Source: Hofstenia miamia
Lineage: Eukaryota; Xenacoelomorpha; Acoela; Hofsteniidae
Direction: 5' to 3'
Length of the DNA: 64,000 nucleotides
NCBI GenBank assembly: GCA_900660155.1
Contig: CABFPE010000053.1
Location: 459,368-523,367 of the forward strand
The notes below the pieces were generated by a model. That model saw nothing but the letters and a program-made list of their open reading frames with translations. It was not told the origin of the DNA and ran no database searches. This document shows, in pieces, positions 24,118 through 38,000 of this stretch. The position numbers were made by a program, and so were the translations under genes. Position 1 is the stretch's first letter. Each line of letters starts with the position of its first letter.

Positions 24118-25465
24118 TGTAAATGAGAAACATGATTTATATTATAAAGCATTAAGTGCAGGGCTGTCACAATAATAATTTTAAAAAAAATATTTAAACA
24201 ATTTATTGTTTGGTTTCTAAATATTACAGTCATATATTTTGACTGAACGTGTATTGCAATTATATATAGTTTGCGGTATTACAGTCATATATTTTGACTG
24301 AACGTGTATTGCAATTATATATAGTTTGCGGGTTTTTTTGCTCTACGTTTTTCCTAATTGGTTTATATATATATATAGGGTCATCAATATTTAGTCTTAC
24401 AACTTAAATTGGTTATATTTATGCAGTGAAACAAAAACACACAACTTAAATTGTTTTTATTACTGTGGAAAAGCAATAGAGAGTTACTACACAAAATATT
24501 ATTCAATATGTCCTCCATCTGCGTCAATAACCAGCTGAAGACGTTTAGTAAAAGACTTACATGTGTCACGAATTACTTTCTGAGGGACTTTGGCCCACTC
24601 ATCTTGCAGTTTCACCTTTAGAGCTTCTAAACTTTGATGGTGAGTGGCCGAGACCTTGCTCTCAAAGTATGACAAGATCCCAAAATCAAGCGGATTCAAA
24701 TCGGAGGAAGATGGGGGCCATTCCTCCTAGTGGAAATGAAGTGTGGAACATTTTCAGAAACCCAAGCTGAGTCTTTTTTTAGCCCCATGTGATAGTGCAG
24801 AGTCCTGCTGAAAAGACCAGGGACGTTTTTGAAATGCTTCTGTGCCCAGGGCAACAATGCGCCAACGAGGATGTCATCTCGATAGTTTTGCAGGTTCAAT
24901 TTCACCCCTGGTCACCAAAATAGAGAGGACTTTCACCGGACTCCGTCACGACTGCCCAGACCATCACTGAGGCGACACATTGTTTGCTGGTCACCACTCG
25001 AGATGCTTCATCCTCATCCCTTGACCAAACCCGATCGTTTTGTGTGTTAAAGTGATGTTCAACATCAAATTTATTCTCATCACTGAAAACGAGATTTGGT
25101 AAAATGTCATTCTGAATGCGGGAAAGAAGAATCTGGTATCTTTGGAGTCGTTTATCAACAATTAGAGCAGAAAGTTGTCGCTTCTTGACACGCTTGAATG
25201 CATACACCTCCAGAATCTTGATGGACCTCTTAAGATTCCTCCTGATGTTTCTCTAATGGATTTAGCAACTTTAGGGGTTCTAGATGTTCGAGGGCGAAAT
25301 TGCCTTGGCCTATTGTGATTGTCTCCAGTCTCTTCAAAGCGTTCTAAAGTTCTCCAAACCAGCATTCTGTTCACTTTCAGGATCTTACAGATATCCTTTC
25401 TGGAGTTTCCTGCTTTAAACAGCTCAACAATTGCAGTCCGCTTGTCCACTATTGTCGAACTCTAC

Positions 25466-25509
<44 letters not shown>

Positions 25510-27576
25510 CTTAGATGTAACTGGTCGTAACATTTAAACATAAGTGGACGCATTGCACCACCCCGCAGTGAATGGGAGCGAAACCGCACCACACTCGCAT
25601 GGCTGTTAGAAAAATTCACCGAGACCCGCAACATACCCGCTATTTTCCAAATGTCTTCAAGTAATTAAGCCAAAAAATGTCAATAACCGGAATTGACTTT
25701 CTATTAATTTTGTTTAATTGAGTGAATGATGTCAAATGCATTATATTATATAGATTTCGTAGCATAATTAATATTGTATTAGTTTAGTATTACACATGTA
25801 ACAAAACAAAAATGCCAACTCGCACCGCAACCCGCGTGGCATTTGAACTTCAGTACCCGTACTGCACCGCACCCGCGTCCATTTTTGATTATAATCATTT
25901 ACCAATAGTAGCTCATCAATTTCAAAATGCCTACCTTAGGCAGAATTTGAATGTGTGCGAATTGGGATTTGAATCTTCTTCACTAACATCAATGTTAAAG
26001 CGATTTGAATTGGTACCTTCGAGGTCATTGTAGAATACGGTGATAGCTACAGAAACACGACCTTTACCTGTAAATGTCATACTTAAGTTTCCTTTGATGT
26101 TGTGAAACTAAATAGACTTGCATCAGATAACAAAGGAACAGAATGTAGAAAGAAAAAAATTACAAATTCATAATATTTATAAAACATATGTACATATATG
26201 TACTTAGAAAATAGTTATGCCTATAAATGTTCGCGCGCCATATCTAACAATTTTTTGATAAGATTCAAGTCATAATTTTGATTTTTAAGAACTAATATAA
26301 ACTATATGATCGTAAATTCAAAATTTGATTTCTGTCTAGGACTAATTGAAAAATACCTTCATAAATATTCTATATAAAATATAACAAAAACGGAAGTTGG
26401 CTACAAGTTAAATATTTACGAAAATTGTCAAACATGGAAACAAAAGTTTAATGAAGACTGACACTTGAATTACGAAGAAATCCTATTACCTTACTGAATT
26501 CCATATACATGAAGATGTTTGCTTCACTTTATTAGCGCACGTACGTTTTGCAAATTAACCTGGACACTTGTGGTTATGGATCACGACAAAAATATTAATT
26601 AAAACATTTTGGCATTAGAAAAGCAAAAAATGGAGTGATGCGTGGATTTTTGCCGTTCATTATTCACACCAGATAATTATATATATATATATATATAATG
26701 AGTACATAACATCTAGGCACCGACCTCGGTGATGAAAACCAGTGGTGAGTTTTTAACAGTATGTGAAGAATCTATAGCGGCACCTTTATGCTGAATTTTA
26801 ACAATCATATCAGTTTGCACTTGACTTTCAATAAATTCTGATAACGCCTGCAGAGCAATGATCGTATTTTGTGTTGAAGAATATCCACCCAAATGATTTT
26901 GTTGAGAAACCAACCATTTCTGTACAGGTACAAGATCATTCACAGATTTACCGTCAGCTAAATGTAGAAGGAGAGCATAGGCAGTAAGCTCAACATTTGC
27001 AGGGGGTGACTGGTGACAAAAGTAATCACAATCATCTTTTTTTTCTGGTGGTTTGTGCTGCCAATAACGCAGAATTTCTAAAAATAGAGCCAATTAATCA
27101 ATTAGCAATTGTGATTATTTATTGCCATTACTATTGATAAATGTAATGACCCTATTACTCTCATTATTCTCCCACTAAATAGTCCATGGCTAAAGACAAC
27201 CTTTGTCATACTCCAATATATCGTACCAAAACTGTATTCATCGTATGGTACAGGAAGCTAGATTGAACTCTAGTAACAAACAACTTCTAAAGTTCTCCTT
27301 AAAAAAAGTCAAGCATGCGCATTTTTGTATAAACTCAGGAATCCTTCAACAGTGTAAATTAAAATGCAGTCATCAGAATCCTGTTCCTTCACGCCCCACG
27401 CTAAAACTATTTAAATTTGTCGAATAGTAATAAATATTGATTACTAAAAATAACAGTGTATTTGGTATTCTATATTGGGGTTTACATTTGTATTTTGCTG
27501 GAATTTGTATAAATACAAAAACTACTAAATGATGCGAATCCTGCAATTTGAAAAAAATGAGCTGACAACAAGAGCA

Positions 27577-27613
<37 letters not shown>

Positions 27614-28959
27614 ACCAGTAACTTAATAGTTACCGTGGAAACCTGCAAAAATATTCTGATGTCCTGCATATCTCATAATATTGGGCGATTGGCCTTTCTA
27701 GTATGTGCCCAGTTAGTAGCTCATTGTTTGTATGACTGCAATAATACATGCAAAAGCGAAGACACAAAATAATGTTGTTTGATTTACTGCCAATAAGTAA
27801 TGAGCTTGACACTCGACCTCATCAGGTAAATTGCAATTAGTTACTAGTAGCCTACTAGTATGTAAGTAGTAACCTGTCAACTCTAGAGAAGTGCTATAAG
27901 ACCCAATAAATGTATATGTATTGTCATTTAGTCAAATATTAATGAAAAAACTTGTGGGCTGAACGTTCGACTGGATGGGCCTATATATAGATCGCTATTG
28001 GCTGATATTAACATGAAAGGTTTGAGTAGCATAGTACGTTAAGTGTTGAAAGTAGTAACTTTGGAGGAGTGGATTTACAAAATATGAAATTCATTTCATT
28101 AATAAAAATGCAAAAATAGTAAAAAAAATAGTGTAGTATTATTAAGGGTACGATAAATAAAAAACTACTTAACGGTTTTGGAAAATGTTTGGAATGAGAA
28201 TAGATTTGATCAACAGAGCTAACACAGATTTTTAAGTGCAAAGCTATATTGTCGACTAAATTGTAAAAACAGGGTGATATCAAATGAATTGATTTGACTT
28301 GATTTGAAATGAACTTTCAAATTAATTGATTTGAATAAATTAAAAAATTTAGAATTTTATTAGATATTGTACCACTTATGAGTAGATGTGCTCCCTTTTT
28401 GTGGTGAACTTCAAAATTATTCCGCTATCTTGAGTACATGAAATTCTTAAAACTTAACTATTTCTATTTTTCAATTAAAAGATGCTTGCATAGTGTTTCA
28501 CACCCATTTTTTCGTATATGTTTTCAAGCTTGCTTCTTCGCGCAAATTTCAGACTATCAATAAATTTGTCAGTAAATCTTTCAGATTGTCTAACGATTCT
28601 TTAGACCACTTTTAAGGCATTCATTGATATTTGTACAGGTAATATAGTAAATATATGCAAATTTTGAATATAAGTTCAAATAATTTAATATCATTAAGCA
28701 CTAAATAATACTCGAAAAATGTTTTGGCTTTTCGCAGATGGTAAAATATACATGTCACAAATATTTCATCTCAATCTAATTGGATTTCATAAGCTTAACA
28801 TCTTTGCAATTATTTAACGTTTCAACTTAGAGGATGGACTTAAATTTTTCAATAAAAATAGAAACTAATTTAATAAAGCAAACAAAAAGATATTTTATGC
28901 ACTTAGCCGCGAGGATTACGCTACTTTTTATGATGCAACTAAAAAAACGAATACTCAGA

Positions 28960-29015
<56 letters not shown>

Positions 29016-32000
29016 AAATCTGAATTTACAATAACGATTAGTCGTATTTTTGTGTATCACCGTTTTTCTTACTCATTCTTGAAAGCTTATACTAATACCG
29101 TCATGAAATTTTCATTTTGTTCAATGATGAAAATATATCTTAATTTTAACATAATATNNNNNNNNNNNNNNNNNNNNNNNNNNNNNNNNNNNNNNNNNNN
29201 NNNNNNNNNNNNNNNNNNNNNNNNNNNNNNNNNNNNNNNNNNNNNNNNNNNNNNNNNNNNNNNNNNNNNNNNNNNNNNNNNNNNNNNNNNNNNNNNNNNN
29301 NNNNNNNNNNNNNNNNNNNNNNNNNNNNNNNNNNNNNNNNNNNNNNNNNNNNNNNNNNNNNNNNNNNNNNNNNNNNNNNNNNNNNNNNNNNNNNNNNNNN
29401 NNNNNNNNNNNNNNNNNNNNNNNNNNNNNNNNNNNNNNNNNNNNNNNNNNNNNNNNNNNNNNNNNNNNNNNNNNNNNNNNNNNNNNNNNNNNNNNNNNNN
29501 NNNNNNNNNNNNNNNNNNNNNNNNNNNNNNNNNNNNNNNNNNNNNNNNNNNNNNNNNNNNNNNNNNNNNNNNNNNNNNNNNNNNNNNNNNNNNNNNNNNN
29601 NNNNNNNNNNNNNNNNNNNNNNNNNNNNNNNNNNNNNNNNNNNNNNNNNNNNNNNNNNNNNNNNNNNNNNNNNNNNNNNNNNNNNNNNNNNNNNNNNNNN
29701 NNNNNNNNNNNNNNNNNNNNNNNNNNNNNNNNNNNNNNNNNNNNNNNNNNNNNNNNNNNNNNNNNNNNNNNNNNNNNNNNNNNNNNNNNNNNNNNNNNNN
29801 NNNNNNNNNNNNNNNNNNNNNNNNNNNNNNNNNNNNNNNNNNNNNNNNNNNNNNNNNNNNNNNNNNNNNNNNNNNNNNNNNNNNNNNNNNNNNNNNNNNN
29901 NNNNNNNNNNNNNNNNNNNNNNNNNNNNNNNNNNNNNNNNNNNNNNNNNNNNNNNNNNNNNNNNNNNNNNNNNNNNNNNNNNNNNNNNNNNNNNNNNNNN
30001 NNNNNNNNNNNNNNNNNNNNNNNNNNNNNNNNNNNNNNNNNNNNNNNNNNNNNNNNNNNNNNNNNNNNNNNNNNNNNNNNNNNNNNNNNNNNNNNNNNNN
30101 NNNNNNNNNNNNNNNNNNNNNNNNNNNNNNNNNNNNNNNNNNNNNNNNNNNNNNNNNTATTGGGGAGAGATGAGACAGAACGCGAGGCAGCAGCACTGTA
30201 GGAGAACATTTGGGATTGCAGAGAGGAAACATCAGAGGAAAGCTTTGTTAGGGAGTCAGATAAGGATGATATGACGCCAGGGCCATCATTGGTGGACGGA
30301 GTCGAGGTAGAGAGAGCAGAGACCGCTTGGCGTAACAACGAAATGATGGCGTCTTTCTTCAGACCACCAACAGCGGAGGCAAACTGGACATCGCTCAAAT
30401 TTTTGAGGTCGGACAGCGAAATTGGGGGCATAGCTGAAATCTAATTAAACTGTATAATAAACAGGCTAAGGAAATTAGAACAAAATTCATTGGACCTTAA
30501 ATTTTTATGATTTGTGATGGTTTCTATAAAAACTTTAGACATACATAATTAACTAAAAATAAATATATCTAAAATTAGAAAACACTTCTGCTTGGATAAA
30601 GAATTGGTGCTACGAAATCTAACGCTGCTCAAGAAGAAAACATATAGTTCAGACTGCTTTATTGTCTAACTTATTTTTCCAGTGAAAAAAGTTAATATTT
30701 CATTTACTTGAACATCTACCCTCCCCGATCTTTTAAGGATCTGATGCCAATGACGCAAGACTATGTAAATCTGCAAACTCTTGCTGAAAAAATCATCTTC
30801 ATATGTTGAAGTTTCATGAATAAAAAGCCTTGACAACATAAATTACACGACAAATTTTGAGAAGCACTACAAAAGAGTGTTTAGCTTTAATGGAAACAAA
30901 CGTTTTATAAAATCTGTGATGGTCCTTAGTAAACTCATTACCTAAAAACTATAGCTACCACCTTCAACTAGGCATTTAATGCCCTCATTTCCGTGCCCAT
31001 CAATGCTTTGCCAAATTTTATCAACCCTTCTACCACTGAATTTCGGCTGGACACATTAAGGAAAGAATAAAATAATAACAGCCGTACGTTATTGCAAAAT
31101 TTGAATTTTGGCCCCCTTCAATAAAAAATGCCGTTCACGTCACCGGGTGGTACTAACTCTAAGTCATAGATGCAAATATTGAGTTACGATATGCGAGTAA
31201 GAATAATTTTTAACGTATAATTCGGAGCAGGTGCATTAATTCTTTGCACATATGGGCAATAACTTACAGAAGCTTTGCAATAATTAGTAATCCTATGGAA
31301 AATTCAGAAAAAAACTAAGTGATAAATTAAACAAGTTCTAACTATTACGCAGTACAAATTGAAAATATAAAAAAAAGATAGTACTAAATACTTAAGTAAT
31401 CTATGGTTTTTTAGCAATAACAAGTAATACAGAACTTTTTTATCTAAGAACAGTGTTCTTAGAACACTAACAACTTATTCTACTTACTAAATACCCCAAA
31501 AATATTAACATCCAACTTTCTCAATGACAAAAATCAATTTCTTTCGTTTTTTCACTCAAGCAACTTTAATGCATACTATAAAACCAATAGAAATGCATTA
31601 CGATTATTATCTCGTTGTGAAATAGCCAATGCTGTAAATTTTATTTGACAAATGTACAAGGAAATAGGCAAATATGTTTTTAATAATGTGGAAATCTTAA
31701 ATTCTCAACTTCTTTCAGCAATAAGTTTAAACTATGATTCTTCAACTTTTAATTCTAGCAAATTTTTAAAATGTCTTAGAATATTAATGGTTAAAATATA
31801 TCTTTTTATAAATTATGATAATAATTTATTGATATTGCTTATAGTATTAAGCGAACATTTCTTCAAATGTTAACAAGCTTGCTTCAGAAGATTATTTTCA
31901 CAATTCCTATGCATTTGCCCTTGTATCTCTTATTAATTCCATGGTTTTGCTGTGATACGTAGCTTATTTGAAAAATGTATGTACTGAGATGGATAAGATT

Positions 32001-35000
32001 AATCCTTACTGCCGAGTCCAAGTTTATTTATCACAGATCCGCTATGTTGATTTTTACTGTGCAAATTTGTAATCCAAATGACCTTTTTGTATGCGGCATA
32101 TGCTCCACATTTTGACCTTTGGATATCAATTATTAACTGATTATTTATAACCAGCGCCTTTATTTTTTAGTATTCTTTCTTATTCTCATAATTCTCATAG
32201 TGGCTTCCAGATCTTTGCAGAATTTCAGAATTGCCAGTTTACTTCCCTCCTAACCCTGTGTTCATTGGGGCTTAAGCAATATGATTAGTGTTGCGAACTG
32301 TAACTGAATCAATGCTAACTGAAATTAGCAATTTATTGGCACAGAAATCTTTAATGAGCCCCAAATTATATTTAAAAATGTTGGTATACTGTATGTATTC
32401 AAATCAAGACTTCTTTGGTATAAATCAAATAAATTGCTGTATAGAACCGTAAATGGAATTAATATATGTATTCAATTCACAAAATTAAACGCACTAATTT
32501 GAAAAATTAAAATGTCTTAACCACTAAATTAATATCAAGACAATAGCACATTCACACCTTAAGCAATTTTGACGTATGTTGCTGAAGCCACTTTTATCTC
32601 AATAATTTTTCTAATCCTAGTTCCATATCATTCACTCATATCCAGCTGTATGTTTGCGAATAACAGTATTAACTGAAGTTAGCATATTATTTCTTTAGGA
32701 GCTTCTAAATTGTTGGTCCGAAAATTTCAACTTCTAAAATACAATTTTGACAGTTATTTAAAAAAAGAGTTTTTTGAAAGTTCCAAATAACATTTTAGGC
32801 AGAGGCGCACCCAGAGGGGGGGGAACTTTCTCCCCTCAACACAGCAGAGATGCTTCCATTCCTCATGAAATGTTTGCTTATAACCAGTGGCGTACGCAAG
32901 CTGTGGAATGTCCTTCAGTGAGTTTTTCAAAATTGCCTTTGACTGGTTAAACAAAAAAATTTTCGTTAAAAATATTACGAAAGTCCAAATTTACGTGGTG
33001 AAATGCATTTCTTAGTGTCGAATTCATCAATATTTCCAAAGAATTTTAGGGGCTTGCCACGCTTTTTGTTACTTACGGGCCGTAAGTTACGGCGGAGATA
33101 TTCCACAGTTGGAAAACCCTGCGTACGCCCCTACCTATAACAATTGTACAACATAAGATGTAAATAACTATTGGTTCTACTCTGTCTGCAAGGGTAGACA
33201 ATATTAAATTGATATTGCAATTATTGCAAAAATTGCAAATTAACTAACCTATTGAATATTTTAAAAAATCAATTGCCAAATATTTAAGATTCACTTAAAT
33301 CTTGCTGAAATATATAATCAATTCCGGATTCCAGAAGCATTATCATCCTCTCTAGTAAATTTATATAGCATTGGCTGTGGAAATAATGGATAATTTGATG
33401 ACCCAAAAATATGTAATGCTTCCTCAACCCAATTCACCATTTTATGCATATTGAAGGCATAACATTAACCTTATTTCGCACCATTGTGATATTCTGTCGG
33501 ACACCTCACCTTATCATGCCAAACCTAAAGAAATTAAACTATGATCACCGCATTTATATATAGTATGTATGGCAGAACCAAATTTGCCATTAGCAATTAT
33601 GATTAGTGGCAATATTTAAGTTTTGATTTTGTAGAACAATTTCTTCTTACTGCTAACAGATGTATGAACCACAAGTAACCCTTTTTGTTATCTCACAATT
33701 ATGATTTTTCTTTGAAAAAATTTTATGTGTTATATATTGATTTTTATTAATACCAAACTAGTTAACTTACTATGATTTTTGATATAATATTTTTATTCTA
33801 ATTNGTATGAACAACAAGTAACCCTTTTTGTTATCTCACAATTATGATTTTTCTTTGAAAAATTTTTTATGTGTTATATATTGATTTTTATTAATACCAA
33901 ACTAGTTAACTTACTATGATTTTTGATATAATATTTTTATTCTAATTATTGCCAAAAGTTGGCAATAATCTATTGTTTGAAACGCAAAAATTGATTAATT
34001 TACTAAACAAGAAACATCTATTTGTAGGGTTCCAATTAAAAATTGCCTACTCCTGCGTTTCTGTAATTTATGGCGAGGGGCAATTTAATGCGCTACTTAA
34101 GTGAAACTAAGAATGAGAAATATAGCCATTTTGAATGAAATGTTTATGAAGTTATAGCTTACTGGGGTGAAAATGATTTGAACACGCTTTCTGTATACAT
34201 TAACTTGTAGTGAAATATTGTGAATTATATAGCAATGCTAATAATAATTCAAATTATGGCAAGTTGCAAAACGTAACTAATGGTTTTTTTCTGTCAGCTT
34301 AATTCGAAATGATCCCCAATCCTGTGCATTTTTCTGTTATCAGGAGTTGAAGTCAGAGATAAACCTGCGCTGGTCACTACAGTTGTAGTGAATGCTATAT
34401 AATTTTTTAACGTTTTGAAATTGTATATTAGTATCATATACTCTTGAAGAACTGAATTTAGAATTTCCAATTCAATGCCCAGATTTTATTGATGGTTTCT
34501 ATTCTAAAATACCTTACTTTGATATAGCAAGCCGCAAAATTGTAGAAAACTTCTTAAAAAATCTCATGAAAATATGCCGAATCGGAATTAAGTGGGTTGG
34601 AGCGGATTCAGGCTGAGCAGGGATTGGCCTAAATTTTCTGATAAGATTTATTAAAGTCTAAGAAGTAAGACATTTCTAGAAATCACTCTACTACAAAATT
34701 AAAGAAGTGTTTCCTATTCAAATTGGAACAGTTAACAGTGCATCAGCCTGTATTCAAAACTCGCTTCACCCACAATAAATGTTGCATTAGTGAGGTGTAG
34801 GGAGAAATAATTCATTATTAGTAATTGATAACATAAACATTTATAATGCGTGTTCCGTTTGTTAGGCTAAATATATATATATACTATATATATATATATA
34901 CAGTACGCGACAGCAAGTTGTGAACAGGTACGAAAATATGCTTCTTTTAGTTCAGGAAGACAATAAGTTAATTTGGTAAACAATATGCATATTGAAACCT

Positions 35001-38000
35001 TTTCAACTGAAAATATACACATAATAAACATAGATATATGTGATAATAGTCTAAAATTTCGTTAATCCACCCTTGTTTTGTAATAAATGTGCCACTCTCT
35101 CCGGCAAAGATATCACCAGTTTTTTACACATTTTTTGCAGTTCTTCGTTTCCATTTCACACTGAGAGAAATTCGCTGATAAGTTCTTTCTTGGTAGATGG
35201 ACAGTTGCTGAGAACACGTTTTACAATTGCCCAAAGGTTTTCAATCGGGTTTATGTCCGGTAAAGAAGGGGGCCAAGGAAGGACGCAAACGTTGTTCTCT
35301 TTTAGGTGATCAAGAACTTTCCTGCAAGCATGGCAGGGAGCATTGTCTTGCTGAAAAACTCCTTCACCGTTCGCAAACCAATCATGCAATTGCGCCCAAA
35401 CTTTTCTGTTGATGATTTTCTCGATATATTCATCACTTTTCAAATTTTCCTCAACAACATGCGGGCGTCACGTACCCTGAAATGAAAAACATGCCCAAAT
35501 CATCACCTGGCCAGGATGCTTTACCGTCCTGACGATATGCTCCTGCGGTCGTTCGTGGCCATCAACAAGTCGCAACTGTCTTCTATCCTAATAATCGTTT
35601 CGTCACTCCATATCACTTTTTTCCAATCTTCCACGCTCCATGAAACATGGTCTTTTTCCCATTGATGCTGTTTATTCATTTGCGTTGCGGTCAGCAATGG
35701 GCATTTTGTCGGCGTAACTGCACGACAGCCAGCCTCATTGAATGCGTGCTGTACTGTGCGCAATGAGACATCGTCTCCCCATCCCCCATTTGAGGTCGAA
35801 CACCTGCTGCTGTGAGCCTTGGACTCTTGAGCGAAATATCCCTGACATGACGCAAATCTCTATCGTTAAACTTTTTGTTCGAGCCACCACAATTGCTATA
35901 ATGAATATCGATGTTGCCAGTTGATTCTTCTTGCGTTATAACCTTGTGCACCAACCAAACAGATACATTCAAATCACCTGCAATTTGTCTCATTGTCTTG
36001 GAAGTATTTTTGTGTAAAGCGATAATTTCAATTTGCCTGCGTTCTCTTTCATTGATAGTTGCCATATTAAAAAGCGGACAAACAATGGATCAAATGATTA
36101 ATTATTTATTGATTTTTGAATGATGTCCGAGATGGTTATGGGACTGTTCAATTCACGATATCACTAACAATGTTTAGATAATGGGTCAAACCAATGGTTT
36201 TAGTGAGTGTTCACAACTTGCTGTCGCACACTGTATATATTGATATGAACACAACACACGTTAAACGTTAAAAATCATCGTCAGACCAAAATTGCGGCAA
36301 TATAAATTTACAATAAACTACATTGACTTCTAGTGTACATTAAAACTATGAATATGCATGCCCTTAAAAGATTTTTAGAATGCTAGTACTTAGTTGGTTA
36401 TTAATTAATTGACTTTATTTTTGTTCTCAATGTAAAGAGCCTCCATTATTTTTAATTCCTTTGTTCTTTTTAAAATTTTAAAATTGGTTAGAATTGGTTT
36501 ATGTTTGCGTAGAAATATTTCCGATCTTAGATGCCCCTTAACATGTTCATTTGCTCTTGTAATTAAATGACGATTTTTGACAATCGTCACAATTGTATTC
36601 ATAAACTGCAGATGAAATCAAGTCTAATTCAAGAGTGTCCTTGTTCTTTATAAATCAGATGTTCTTAATGATTTGAAAATTGGGGTTATGATGGTTCTCT
36701 TTAGATCTTTGTTAAGCATTTTAAGTTTTGATTTTAGCGTTCTTTCAGATGTTTTAATGTATGACAATTTCCAATAGATTTTTTCACGATATTTGTTTTC
36801 ATTTCTAATAATCTTGTTAAATGTTTGATTAGAGAAGCATTCATTTACAATCTGTTTAATAAATTTGTGAGGATAGCCATTCTGCTTAAAATTCTCAAAA
36901 AATAAATCTAGTGATTGTGTTATATTTCTATAGTTTGATGATAAATTTATAATTCGATCACAGAGGCATTTTATTGTGTTCTTTTTGTGTCGGCCTTCAC
37001 AATATGATGAAAAAGGAATGTATAGACCAGTATTTGTTTTCTTCAAAAATATTTTGGTTTCGAATTCATTGTTCATGTTTGTTACAGTCACATCAAGAAA
37101 ATTTAATTGGCTATTGTGTTCTTCTTCCATCGTAAATTTAATTTCATCTAAGTGGTTATTTAAATTTCTAAAAAAGTTTTCAGCATTGATTTTGTTTGTA
37201 ACAATAGCAAATATGTCATCCACATACCGAAAATATGATATAAATTCGTCATTTTTAAATGATGACTCAATGATGTCCATCGCAAAAGCATTTAATTGTC
37301 CTTTTTTAAAATTACATTGGTAATTTTTTAAATGATTTGGAATCGATAATGTTAAGAACTTCGGTATTATTTCTTCTTTTTTGCATGTTTGTAAAAATTC
37401 AATTCTTAATTTTTCTTTATGACACTGAAAATTTAAAGAAAACTATTTTATAGCAGATGAAGATTCCTTGAATTCAAAACTACGAAAAATGAAATACAAA
37501 TGTGGAATTTCAGAAAAGATATATAATAAGAAGTGTTGGTGCCACTCCAGCAAGATTATATGGTTTGGCAAAGGTTCACAAGTCAAAGGATGATCCACCC
37601 TTTAGACCAATCCTTTCAATGATTAATTTGAAAACATATAATTTAAGCAAATATTTAGATGAATTATTGAAACCATACATCCCGAATAAGTACAATTTTA
37701 AGATTCATTTCACTTCATTAATAAATTAAAATCAGTATATGAAGGAAATAAATGTGATAAATATCTCGTAGGTTTTGATGTTACATCACTTTTTACGAAC
37801 ATTCCAGTAGAAAAAACAATCAATCATATTCTTACCATTATTCCTGCAGATAAACTGGATATTTCTCTGGAAACATTAAAAGATTTACTGCAGTTAGCAT
37901 GTTTGAATACATCCTTTCTATTCAATTCAAAAATATTTAAACAAATTGATGGTATGGCAATGGGATCACCACTTGGACCAACAATGGCTGCTTTCGCGAT

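Larger units (their letters stand above)
36240..37432 (-). mobile_element. Penelope-like element, internally deleted copy
   Basis: Minus-strand reading: [20 protein letters not shown] at about 37400, then abruptly [20 protein letters not shown] and YVDDIFAI (the Penelope reverse-transcriptase catalytic box), LNFLDVTV, then [21 protein letters not shown] linker follows, and below 36650 a GIY-YIG-type endonuclease remnant ([20 protein letters not shown]). The core of the reverse transcriptase between the N-terminal block and FAMDI is missing. The frame is open from 37280 to 36648. Confidence 0.85.

Noticed and set aside
29052-30431. 370-440 codon ORFs across 29158-30157
   Set aside because: Same reason; only the 30158-30431 part has real sequence.
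35742-36123. Plus-strand ORFs over the Tc1 element
   Set aside because: Antisense shadows of the transposase frame at 35156-36065.
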